Part shown: one piece after another, positions 33,331 to 44,400 of the stretch
How positions within the stretch are numbered: the first letter of the stretch is position 1
How the letters are laid out: every line of letters starts with the position of its first letter
NCBI GenBank assembly: GCA_013115145.1
Contig: JAAPAO010000074.1
Span: 25,880-89,879, forward strand
DNA from: Perkinsus chesapeaki
Taxonomy: Eukaryota > Perkinsozoa > Perkinsida > Perkinsidae
Direction of reading: 5' to 3'
DNA length: 64,000 nt
The notes under the pieces: generated by a model
Database searches by the model: none
What the model saw: only the letters and a program-made list of their open reading frames with translations
Told to the model about the DNA's origin: nothing
Translations under genes and position numbers: made by a program

Positions 33331-35327
33331 TCAATCGATGCTCGCTGTAATTTGCAAGGAGCGCAAGTTGAAGTCTGAACAATCATGTTTACTTTGGTTT
33401 GACTTTCGTCCCCATTCTGGTAGCTGCACTCGTCTAGATCCACTCCCTTTCTTTGATATTGATGATGGTGGGGATGGATCATAATTGGGTGTAGAATCAT
33501 CATTAACCTCTGGCGTGCATGCCCTCTGTATCCCTCCTGACGGATTTAGCTTCCTTGGAAGGTATTGTGAAAGGACAGACTCTTCTAGATCACGTGCATC
33601 TTCACCGGCGGTAGATACTTCACGCTGGAGCTTTTGAACCAATGCATCCTTCTCGTTAACTAAACTTTGCATTTCCCTAACCTAACCAAAGGGCAACCAA
33701 TACACCGAGACGTAGAGAATGACCTACCTGTCCCGTCAGCCATACGCCACGCCTTTCTGCACTCTCTAGGCCCTCTTTAGTTTGCTGACAGCTCACCTCG
33801 GCCGCTCTTAGCGCCTCGATCTTCACGACTAGTTGTGCCTATCGAGGCAGCGTGTATCATATTTAGGCAAGTTATCCCACTTGTGCATCCGACTCTGACT
33901 TTTTAAGCCCCTCCAATTTTGCCTTCAAGGACGCTGCTTCCTGTCGAAGCTCTCCACAGATTTGACGCTCTCGGCAAAGATCTGCTTTTACAGATTGTGC
34001 TTCAATAACGGCTTTTACTAATCTATCACAGTACGCCCCGATACCGCATGAAGCCCGTAGCGTACGTACCCTTCTATGAGCCTATTCTTCTTTATCGAGT
34101 CTTGAGATTCAACTGTCGCTCGATCAAGGTCAGGACCGCTGCATGCCCAAAGCCATTTGAACATATCATAAAACTCACCATAAGAAGCCTCATCATCGAG
34201 TCTCTCGGCAAGTGTACCAGAGGCGGAATGTACGGCAGCAAGTGTCTCCCTCATCACATCACGTTCTGTGGAGATAAGATTTAGATCTGCTCTAAGGCTG
34301 TGTATCTGTAAGGAGACATCGGTGTCTGTCTGTAGCTCAGCATACACCTACTTCATCCTTTACTCCTGTCTTTATGTCTTGGAGCTCTCGTTTAAGCTTC
34401 CTCACATCGTCTAATGCGTCATCCCTTTCAACTAGTGCTTCATCAGCCTACTCGGGCAGCATGTTCTATGCTACTCAAGTGCCAACGTACTTGCTTCCTT
34501 GCCACCAAAAGGACTTGTCTTGTCCTTTTCAACTGCCTTGCTATTGCAGCCGGATCATATGGCAACTGCTGCTGTGATGTTATTGGAGCCGTTGACCGCG
34601 GGCGCATCATTTGATCGAAGTACTGGGCAACTCTGGCGTACACAATTGCTGGGTACCAGAAGCAGGGCCTCACAGGGTAGTGAAACTCATGCAAGTGAAG
34701 TAAGTGGAAAAGTTTGTATCATGCAAAGTAGCAATACTGTTGTTGTTGTTGTTGATGATGATGTTGTTGTTGTCGTGGTACAACTCCTATACCACCATAA
34801 AAAGTGCTACCGACTGGGGGATATGCTATGGCTTGCTGTGGCGGTGTTGCTACTATAACTGGGCACATATTAGAATGTTTTACATCAATGCTACTGGTAT
34901 TATTAATAACTCTATGATACACAGCTGGATGATGATGATGCTTTCCTACACTCTGCTGATATACAGAGGGATTAATACTTTTAGGAGACCGCACTTCGAG
35001 GCTACTACGAGAAGGAAGAGGAGGAGGAGGAGAAGCCTTCACTTCCTCATACTTGTGGTTATTAATATCAGCTAGCTGATGATGACGATGAGGAGTTTCT
35101 CCTTCGTCATTAGTTTGCAATCGAGTCGAGTGCTGCATAGCAACATCAGCTGCAACTGAAGCCTCGACGCCTGTACTGCCGACAAGACAACTTCTCCCTT
35201 CTGGTGTAGTGCCCCCCACGGTAGTAGAACAGAGAGATGGGTTATGATACGGCATGTGCAACTTGAAGGCCTCCTCACGCTCTTGTTGCATCTGCTCTAT
35301 CCTTTCTTCTAATGTTATACCTAACAT
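33331..35327 (-). CDS. Coiled-coil protein, function unknown
   Basis: ATG at 35327 starts MLGITLEERIEQMQQEREEA. A long first exon with Pro/Ser/His/Gln-rich low-complexity sequence ends near 34800 (HHHQQQQQQ). Short introns then join helical pieces rich in Leu, Glu, Lys and Arg: AQYFDQMMRPRSTAPITS, IARQLKRTRQVLLVARKQ, SLQIHSLRADLNLISTERDV, SASGTLAERLDDEASYGEF and NEKDALVQKLQREVSTAGED. The heptad-like pattern shows a coiled coil over most of the second half. The end (PSPPSSISKKGSGSRRVQLP) is disordered, with the stop at 33331. A centrosomal, flagellar or tether-like structural role is plausible but unproven. It ends 28 bp from the tRNA gene on the opposite strand. Confidence 0.5.
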
Positions 35328-35590
35328 ACTATCTCAATGCTAACAGCTATACTGTACTAGCCCTACCATTGGCTTTCCATGGAGGAGAGGGAAGCCATCG
35401 TGTATAACCGATACCGCGAGGATCATCTACCCGACGACGCCCTTCGTGATTTACAGGGGGGAACATAACTATAATTGGTTTCATTTATCGTTAAAGAAGT
35501 ATAAAAACGATAACATATATCTACTATAGAGAAACGTCGCATAGGACATGATAGGACATGTTACAGGTTATAATGTAATGGTATCATCAT

Positions 35591-38011
35591 TCAGTTATAC
35601 TCTAGCTTATCTCGAATATGCCATGCATGCTCCCATAATAGAGTTAGGGTCTCGTCATCTAATGGTACTTGAGATACTTCCAGGGCTAAGATAATATCCT
35701 CCAGTGGTATCAAACCATCAGCTGCTGCTATAGCGTGTACTAGAAACAAGGGTAGGATAGCTCCTAGGGACTTCACAGCCCGGGTAAGAGCCTCCTCGTT
35801 ATGTTCAGTTAGACTGTAAAGGACTCTTTGGGCCAGGCATCCGCAGTTGGCATTCTGGTGATCTTGGCGATTCATGCATCGTAGAATGCCGGGAGAGGAT
35901 TGCCTTGGGACGCTTAGGTTGAGAGAATTCAGCGCTTGAGATAGAGTGATAGACCCATCCGATAGTGGGAAGAGCCCTGGTGGATACTTCACCATCAACT
36001 CGAATGGTACCGTATGGTCCATAAGGATATCCATATACCGCCGAGGGTGCAGCATGACATGAGGGGACAGTCTAAGGTATTGAGTAATCTCCTTATACTT
36101 ATCGCCAAGGGCTGCACATTGCCATCTGATCTCATCACATTTACGTCTACTTGTGATTGCAGTGGCGGTACTGCCGTCGGCTATTGACATAGCTCTCTGG
36201 GCTGCCTCCCATCCAAGAGTGCTGAAGGCCTCGTAGAGCTCGTCTCTAATCACCTTAACCTCCACAAGGGAATGACAGTCGGCCTCTAGCGCATCAATGA
36301 CCCACGGAGGCGTTATGGGCTCCTCCACTAGCAGTGAAAGACCAGAGTGCTTCGTGACGAGACACGAAGATAGAGACAGCAATCGTGCACGCGACTCCAC
36401 TTGGTACACTGTCGCACGATCAACACTAGCATAGGAATTTCGGCTCATGGAATAGCCTACCACACTTACTGGCCTCCTCCAGTTATAAGTGGATATAAAT
36501 AATGTTGTACAGCCAGAGGGCGGATGTAATGACGTGATACCGTCTGAAGGATGGGCATGCCGAATGCTACGCAGACAGCAAGGGCTAGGCGGACCCGTGA
36601 AGCCAGTGTTTATTGCACTTGGGAAGTTAGATAAGTTAAGCACTTCAACAGAGTCACTAGTAGGCCCATCTTCTGTACTATGCCTATCAGCCAGGGAATG
36701 AGTCTTAGAACGCCGACTGCTGCTGCTGTTGCCACTGACGACACTTCTCTCTTCTGAAGTGGGGATTGGCAGTCTAGCCGGCAATGAGCGAGGATGGGGG
36801 GAAGGTGATAGTAATGATATTGACAGTAGTGTAATGTGAGGAGGCATGCCTATGACATTAGGCTTTATTAATGCTGTTATAGAAGGGCTCGTACTATAGG
36901 CACCAATGTGAAGCAGTACCCCTTGCATTTGGGGACCAAGAGTGCTAACTGATACAATGGGGGGACAATTATTGTGTTGAGACATATACATAAACTCATA
37001 GGCCACTTCAACTGTTTCAACATCTAACAGATATGCCCGTTGCTTACTACCACTAGCGATAGATAAGACATGTCGATCGGTCAGAACCCATAACATACCA
37101 AGGCTGACAGACTTGCCATCATTAGATGAAAACTTCAAGGTGTTCTGTACAGAGAGCGTAGTATAGTTACAGCTGTCGTCTAATAGATTGATATCAGCAA
37201 GCCATATCCTTCCACCAGGTCGAGCACAGCAAACACGGCCATCATCTAATAAAGCACCACCAAACCTACCATGATGCTCTCTAGACCCAACCCATACAGG
37301 TTGTTGTTCTGTATCACTTAGCCGTACAATGCATACTCTAGAAGTGGTAGCTATTAGCAGTAGTCCTTTGGGTAGTACCCGATCACTGTATACCATAGAG
37401 AGTATCTCATCACCGTTAAGAGAACAGTCAATGGGAATAGGGTCACCACTATCATCTACAATACGGAAGATCTCTCCTTGGCAAGTACCAGCATAGATAT
37501 CTCTACCCTTTCCAAATGATAAAGCTGTGACCATACTGCCAAGGCTTTTATGATACTGTATATCGACACTACTTGGTGTAGCACATATCAGATAGACTTT
37601 ACTGCTACCAGGTGCTGTACTACAATGGCAGGCTACGGCCAGGCAGCTACCATCGCTTGAAACCGTGGCTGCCACTATGGGTCCTTCTTCTTCTAGTTGC
37701 ACCCCCGATACTCTCTCCCTACTGAATACCGCCAATCTCCGTGAGCTGCTACTGTCTATAACGTTAAGAGCAGCTGTGTTAACATGGTTCCCTTCTTCTA
37801 TTGCCCAGAATAATGGTTTGACACCTTTTATGCTACGACACAGAGATAAGTATGAAAGCTGTTGAGTGTGGTGCATTGATTCATGTTGTGGTTGATGGAG
37901 CCTAGCTGTACTCTCTTTGGTACTATCAGTCTCATGAGATGATGATGCAGTATCGGACACTGATGATCCTACAGTAAAGGAAGAGGCTCCTGTTGGGGAT
38001 GGTAATACCAT
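35591..38011 (-). CDS. Beta-propeller protein with helical C-terminus, possibly HPS5-like
   Basis: One long exon; the first in-frame ATG is at 38011 (MVLPSPTGASSFTVGSS), since the codon at 38059 is TTG. Residues of about 90–400 show repeated propeller blades, for example GPIVAATVSSDGSCLAVACH, LGSMVTALSFGKGRDIYAGT, GGALLDDGRVCCARPGGRIW and VLTDRHVLSIASG. A disordered Ser/Arg region follows, then helices (DELYEAFSTLGWEAAQRAM, DKYKEITQYLRLSPHVMLHP, GAILPLFLVHAIAAADGLIP). Propeller followed by an alpha-helical C-terminus is shared with HPS5 (BLOC-2), TECPR2 and many trafficking scaffolds. HPS5 seems the best fit from order and size, but I could not align it reliably. A possible partner, AP-3, is encoded 22 kb away. 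Confidence 0.5.
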   Translation of the reverse strand: MVLPSPTGASSFTVGSSVSDTASSSHETDSTKESTARLHQPQHESMHHTQQLSYLSLCRSIKGVKPLFWAIEEGNHVNTAALNVIDSSSSRRLAVFSRERVSGVQLEEEGPIVAATVSSDGSCLAVACHCSTAPGSSKVYLICATPSSVDIQYHKSLGSMVTALSFGKGRDIYAGTCQGEIFRIVDDSGDPIPIDCSLNGDEILSMVYSDRVLPKGLLLIATTSRVCIVRLSDTEQQPVWVGSREHHGRFGGALLDDGRVCCARPGGRIWLADINLLDDSCNYTTLSVQNTLKFSSNDGKSVSLGMLWVLTDRHVLSIASGSKQRAYLLDVETVEVAYEFMYMSQHNNCPPIVSVSTLGPQMQGVLLHIGAYSTSPSITALIKPNVIGMPPHITLLSISLLSPSPHPRSLPARLPIPTSEERSVVSGNSSSSRRSKTHSLADRHSTEDGPTSDSVEVLNLSNFPSAINTGFTGPPSPCCLRSIRHAHPSDGITSLHPPSGCTTLFISTYNWRRPVSVVGYSMSRNSYASVDRATVYQVESRARLLSLSSCLVTKHSGLSLLVEEPITPPWVIDALEADCHSLVEVKVIRDELYEAFSTLGWEAAQRAMSIADGSTATAITSRRKCDEIRWQCAALGDKYKEITQYLRLSPHVMLHPRRYMDILMDHTVPFELMVKYPPGLFPLSDGSITLSQALNSLNLSVPRQSSPGILRCMNRQDHQNANCGCLAQRVLYSLTEHNEEALTRAVKSLGAILPLFLVHAIAAADGLIPLEDIILALEVSQVPLDDETLTLLWEHAWHIRDKLEYN

Positions 38012-38288
38012 ACAACAAGCAATGACTATTAAAGGTGTACTTGTTATTGACAGCAGCAACTAAAGAGATATATGATATGGTATATAGGAAGAGAAACAAT
38101 ACACAGTACAACAACAGCAACAAGCGTAACGACGACGACGACGATGACGTTGATGATGTGGCTGCAACAGAAGTATTATCATTAATAGTAACGATGCTAC
38201 TAACCATTGCCGTAATGCTATACCCTGTGTAACTCAGTGGGGAAGGTACATTAAATGATGACGAAGTAAACAACAACACTGATCGCCA

Positions 38289-41200
38289 TTAATCATCACC
38301 AAGTAGATCAGTAGACTCTACTGTATCACTCTGAGATGGTGATGCCTCTTCTTCTTGTTGTTCTGCTGCTGCTGGGGGCGGAGGTGGAGGTGGTGGCTGG
38401 TCTTCACCATAGCTGTTGTCATCTTGGTAACTCGTTGGTGATCCTTGATACAATGGATCTATCACTGGTACAAATTTATTGCTAGGCATCCGATAGATAA
38501 CAGATAGGGTGTTGAACTCATCATGGAATATTCTATCATCTATTTGAACATCATATGCATCAGCTGAAGCATTAGCCTAAGTATGATATAACATACATGA
38601 TAAGTATCAAAGGAGGCTATTCTTACTGTAGCTTCATCACCAACTAACACTATATCATGGGCTTCCTTAGCATCTCGCTGTAGCAATCGATAATACATAA
38701 GGGCACGGTCCCGTACGTCAGGGCTAGCGGCTGGACCTAACACAATAACCTACAGGATACAGTAGCAGTAGAGTAATATACTTGTAACAGCATAATTGAG
38801 TGCAAGGCCAAGGACCTTCTGCATCTCAGGTGGTCGTGCAAAGAATAGCTTAGTGCATGCTGTGAGAAGCTCTAATGCTACTGTATCATCAGACGCTTTA
38901 ACCTCCTCATCGTCCTTCGATACCGTTGGAGCTGCTGAGTAAAGTATGATGCTTAATAGGGCATTATACCTTCATACCTGGTGCAGTAGCAGTATTAGGC
39001 TCCTCACTGCCAAACTCAGCGGCATCTAAACCGTTGATCCCTGGTGATAGAGCACCTGCCTCAGCATCCATTAGATCATTTATTATATCCTCTAGAATGT
39101 ACGGTGCCATCGGTATAGATTCACCATATTCGCCTGATATCACTTACCAATAAAATATATATTAACCTACCTAGGATCCACACAACAGCTGCTTTCCCTA
39201 ATGGATCTCCTGATACGTTCTTTAAGCACTTCTCTAAAACCTCTGGGCTTGTTATCTAATAATAATAGCAGCAGGTACGACGATATACTCTAGGCATTAT
39301 TATTAAGGTACAAGTTCTATGGTATGTTCCTTGCCATTTGCTACACCACTTCTAAGTAGCTGTTTTAAAACAACAACTGCCTCCGATGCTACACCTTTAT
39401 CACGAGGAGAGTCCGAGCCTATTATGATAGATAATAACGGTTATATATATTGGTAACCCTACATGTAAGGTGATCCAATAGGATATCGAATATACCAGGT
39501 ACTGCTCCTGGACAGGCTAAACCAACTGCACCAATGCTACGTACTGCTTCACGAGACACCTCCGGATCTGGATCATTAGTGATGGTCTCACGGAACTAAT
39601 AGCCAGCAACAATAGTATAATGGGATAGTGTAATGGTACTACTACCTCGCCAAGTATATCATTAACACAATTGCTATCAGTTTTGGCAGCTTGGCATGCC
39701 AGGAGGGTTAAGACCTGAGGATAGTAATAGTACCACTATTCTAAACGCTAATGCATGTACTTGAAGCTTAAGATACTTTATGTAGCTTGGCTCGTTGTAT
39801 CGACAGTAAAAATTCTTGTAGTCATTGCCAGTAAAGAGCGGTGGACCTGGCAGGTACAGTGTCGTAATCTTAACCTTGGCAGTAATGACTACTTGCAGTC
39901 TTTTGTTGATGAAGCACCAATACAATGATATGACTAAGTATCACATAAGCTTGTTCATGACCACCAGTTGATATCGCCCCCAATAGTGTAAGTAAGGTAG
40001 GCTTCAATCTCTCCCTAATATAATATTATTATATAGTAGAGTGACAGTAGCTTACAAGACTTGCTGTAGTAGTTCACTATTGCCAGTAGCATCAGCTGCA
40101 TCAGATGCCCACTCCATATATAATGTACTAGCTGCCATTATAACTGATGGGCTATTCTGTTTTAATAGAGGGTCTAGTATATTAAATACATCGAACATCT
40201 CCTCCTCGGTACCTGAATACAGAGATGCCACCAGAGTATAGTGATGCTACTAGTGGTCGTCGTCTTATTACTTGGTCTATACTTCTTTCCTATAATCTTA
40301 ATAACAGCATCAGCACCCCATTCAGAGAAACGGTATATATTATTAAGGAGGTTATCAACTATCTCCTGAGTTAACTCTATACCACCAATATCAGCTAGTA
40401 TCTCGTTCAATGCCACCTGATGATGATGCAATAATGGATAATAGTTGAACCTAGGCAACCTACCACAGCATCATATATAACATCAGGATCACTATCAGAT
40501 CCGGATACTATACGATAAAGATCTTGCACGATGTCTGTATTCTCTCTAACCTATAAAATTAACGATGATAGCAATATCTGTAATGATAATAATGATGTTA
40601 CGTGTTGTGGATCAAGATGGAACATCTTCAATGCTCCAACAACAGCTGTCTTCCTAACATATCCATTAGGATCAGATAAACCCTTCTTAACTGCTGGCTC
40701 TAAATATTCCATCATGTTACTTAGTTGGAGACCGCCTGAATAAGTAGGCAATGACCGTAGGCTAAGCGGTTGAAGAAACATCCTACAAAGTGATCGTAAA
40801 GCCAAGCCTCGTATGCTAGGATCGGTATCCTGACAGTCCTTCTGTAGTGTATTAATAGCAAGTACTGCTAGAGATGGGTTTGATGCTGCGTAGTTCACAA
40901 GGTAAAGATATATCATTTTCTTCTGTACCTGTATTCGATAATAGACATAATAGTGGTTGTTATTATTATATTAAGGTTACCAAATCATTTGTATAAGATG
41001 CCATAACCATCTCAGGGAACAATCGACTTACATCTATACCAAGAGTCATAAATGCAATCACCTGGACATATTTCGTATTGGTGGTATGTCAGCAGATGTG
41101 GTCCCTAACCTTTTTAATAGCCTCACGCTTCTTAGTCTGATCCCTATCATTCTGCACCGACTGTAACAATTGCCGAAGCTCATTGATTTCCCCACGTTTA

Positions 41201-41293
41201 TCAAAGTACCTATAAAGTATAATGGATAGGGTATAATAAGGTAACATACTGTGCTGGCTGAGGAGGTGGGGGTGGTGGTGGCACGGCAGCCAT
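38289..41293 (-). CDS. Adaptor-complex beta subunit, AP-4 type
   Basis: Adaptins form the large subunits of vesicle coats; AP-4 sorts cargo at the trans-Golgi. ATG at 41293 starts with Ala-Val and a poly-Pro tract, then after a 40-bp intron FDKRGEINELRQLLQSVQND, AIKKVIAFMTLGIDVSRLFP and EMVMASYTNDL. The exon at 40551–40916 has YLYLVNYAASNPSLAVLAIN, TLQKDCQDTDPSIRGLALRS and LEPAVKKGLSDPNGYVRKTA, the core armadillo signature of beta adaptins. LAINTLQKDC plus IRGLALRSLC fits AP-4 beta better than AP-1/2 (RALAVRTM). About ten more short exons continue the armadillo solenoid to a poly-Pro/Glu hinge and the end TVESTDLLGDD at 38289. No large ear domain is evident. AP-1/2 beta remains the main alternative. 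Confidence 0.75.
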
Positions 41294-41477
41294 GGTAGGC
41301 GACAGTACGCAGAAAAAAAGCAAACTATAATAGAGGTATTGGGTGATATACTTTAACACAATAGAAGAGTATTAGTAAAGGGAAAACATACAATCTGGTA
41401 AATACGTTAGATAACTATCAGTCAACAACTGTGGTAAAGGGGGGTGATGTTATCAATAATAATAATATTAACATCAA

Positions 41478-44400
41478 TCATAGTTTACGTTGTTTAAGTC
41501 CTCGCCATTCTTGAACCTTCTCTTTCATAGCTCTCTTTCTCTTTTCAGTTTTCACAACTCTCTTTGCTAACTTCCTTTCTGCAGTCTCCTGTGGGTTTAC
41601 TATGGCATTAGCCTTCTCATCAGCCTTACGACGCTGTCTTGATCTTACTACTATTCCTCTCATCTAAATATTAACATACCATCATCGTCATCATCAATCT
41701 AACACCAGCTACCGTCTTACCTCTATAAGTTCCTTATTCCATTTATTATACAGCTTCGCTCCGCCTGCTTTACGTATCCATTTCCCCATGGATTCAACAG
41801 CTTGATTCGCTATAGCACATACCCTTCTAATACCAGTATATGGCTTTAACTTAGCTAGATCTGTTAGACTACTGGCTTGTCCAACTAAAGGGAATAACAA
41901 CATGTATTAGTGAATAAGGTAGTGCTAGGCCGTCTTACTCTTATCCTCTCCCTCTTGTGCTGGTCTAACACTAGATATCCTTACCAATGTTGATAACAAT
42001 GGTTTTAATAACCCAGCTTCATCAGAGCATAGTACTTCAGGAGTAACCAGTACAGCGCTGGCACATACTAGTTTGAGTAAAGCACCCAATCGTACAATAC
42101 CACCACTTCGCTTATATGCAGCCAATAGCTTTCTGCTCTCATAACTGGTACGTACTAACAACCACTTCAATCTAGGTGGGACTCTTGTCGAACTCTCTGG
42201 TGGAAGCTCAACTGCTGCTGTAATATCATCATCCTCCTCCTCCTCACCTTCACCCTCTCTATCATTGGACCCAGCTAGTAGGCCCATATCAGGCATGCTC
42301 TCCAGCTCTGGCTGCTCTTCCTGTGGCTCAGCATCATCATCCTCCTTAGTAGAGGCTGTACCATTCTTTTGTTCTGTACTCTCCTCTTCACTTGTGCTTT
42401 CAACATCATCATCATCATCATCATCATCATCAATATCATCACCCTCATCATCCATGACTTCTTCTTCTTCTTCCTCCTCGTCTGATATTATCCCCACCTT
42501 AGAGTTTTGATCACGTTGTGCACATGATAGCACCGCTACAGTAGCCCTAACAGATGCTGTTGCTACTTCTGGATGTTCTCCAGCATATGGTGAATAACAA
42601 GCTGCTGTCAGTCTTGGTATGGCCCCTTCTGCTACATAACTCTCAGTATACTGGTGAGCTGCGGAGGAATCATCAGTGATTAACTCGTTGATTAACTCCG
42701 TATCAACTGGAGACTCTGGTACAGTCCACTCATTATGGCTATCAGAGTACTCAGTAACAATTCTTAGAGCAGCTAGCCTAACCCATGGATGAGGGGCTCT
42801 AGTGGCTGCTGGTCCCAATGATAGCTGTACAAAGGCGTTACTGTTATTATCTAAGGAAGCTTCTTTATGGTACCCACCAGCCTCAAATGCTACCAACAGC
42901 TCGTAGAGAGTGTGCCAATAGCTTAGTTGCTGTGGTGATGATATCTTACCCAGTCTAATGACAGAGTCCCTTAAAACAGAGACAACATCGGTATCAGAGG
43001 GGTCTGGACAAGAGCGACAGAACTCTCCAAAGGCTCCCAATAGCTTAGGGTTATCGGCTTTGCTCCAAGTAGTGACCTTTCCTCGTAGGGTAGGACGTAG
43101 ATTAGTCTTATCAACCACCACTTTAACAAGCTCACGAAGCATTGATCTACACCTATCATCAGTTTCACCAGCAGCACCAGCTAATGACGTTAATGTAATC
43201 ATCAATGCGAAGTCCTTCAATACTTCTGGTGGCATTTGCAAAGCTAATGAATGCAGTGCGTTAATACAGTACCGTCTGGTAGGAGGAGCACAAGTAGGGT
43301 TTGGGGAGTTAGCACAGGCAGCTGCTACACGTACAAGAGAGGCTATCTTAGCAGTAAGTGATTGGGTTGTATGAGGATAATCTATCAACCATTTACATAC
43401 TATTTGACCACATAATGCACCCAATGTATCATCGTTATAATAAGTACCACCAGCACCACAGAGCAAGTTCTCCAATACAACATTACAAACGCTATAGAGC
43501 TGAACTACCAATTCAGAGTGACCTGCTTTACCAGAACTTCTAGATCGTTTAGTAGAGGCCTCTGATGGTGGTGTAACTCGTGGCATAATAACACGACGTA
43601 ACATAGTCATAGCACTGATCCTTAGTTTAGGATGCTCATTAACACATAGTTCTACATGGGCAAGTAGAGCTAATAAAAGCTCATCATTACATTTAATAAT
43701 ACCAACAGTACCAGTTAATAAACTACACAGGAGTTTTGTACAAGTACTAACTATAGCTGCTGCACTAGTATGGGTCTGTTGACGCTTAGCTTGTACAGCA
43801 GAGAGGTCTCTAGAAAGGGAGGCTCCGGCACTATAGAACTGAACCATCTTTAATACACTTTTAACTATACCAAGAGTCTCCTTAGCACTAAGGACTTCAA
43901 GTAGAGGATTCTTAGCCGCTCCCTTAGAAGAAGTAGTAGTATACTTCATACAGGATATCATACGACTCAATGATCTAGCTGCTGGTACAAATACATCATC
44001 AACTTTACTAACGGTTATAAAGTATGCTACTGGTGATAGTACACCACGCAAAGTTGCCTCATCATTGAAGAGAGCGGTAGTAGAGTCACCACCTCTTCTA
44101 AGTAATCCTTCTAGTAGTTTTAGACCAACCTCAGCAGCAGCACTGCCTCGTACAGTAGCATCATATCTCTCAGTATGGCCACCAGTACCAGCCTTCTTCC
44201 ATTCCTCAGATACCCATGCCCCACGACCAGTAGCAGCACCAGGTAGAACTGTAACCGTCTCTTCCTTCTTTGTCTTAGCTGCCTTCTCATCCTTCGTTTT
44301 AGATGCTGCTGGATCTATCCTAGCTGCATTAGCAGAGAACAGGTCACCTTCTTCAAACTGAGGTTTGTCTTCTAACACCTCAACAGAGCGTGTAAGTATC

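Noticed and set aside
38011-38059. Upstream start of the propeller gene at 38059
   Set aside because: The codon is TTG; the first ATG in frame is at 38011.
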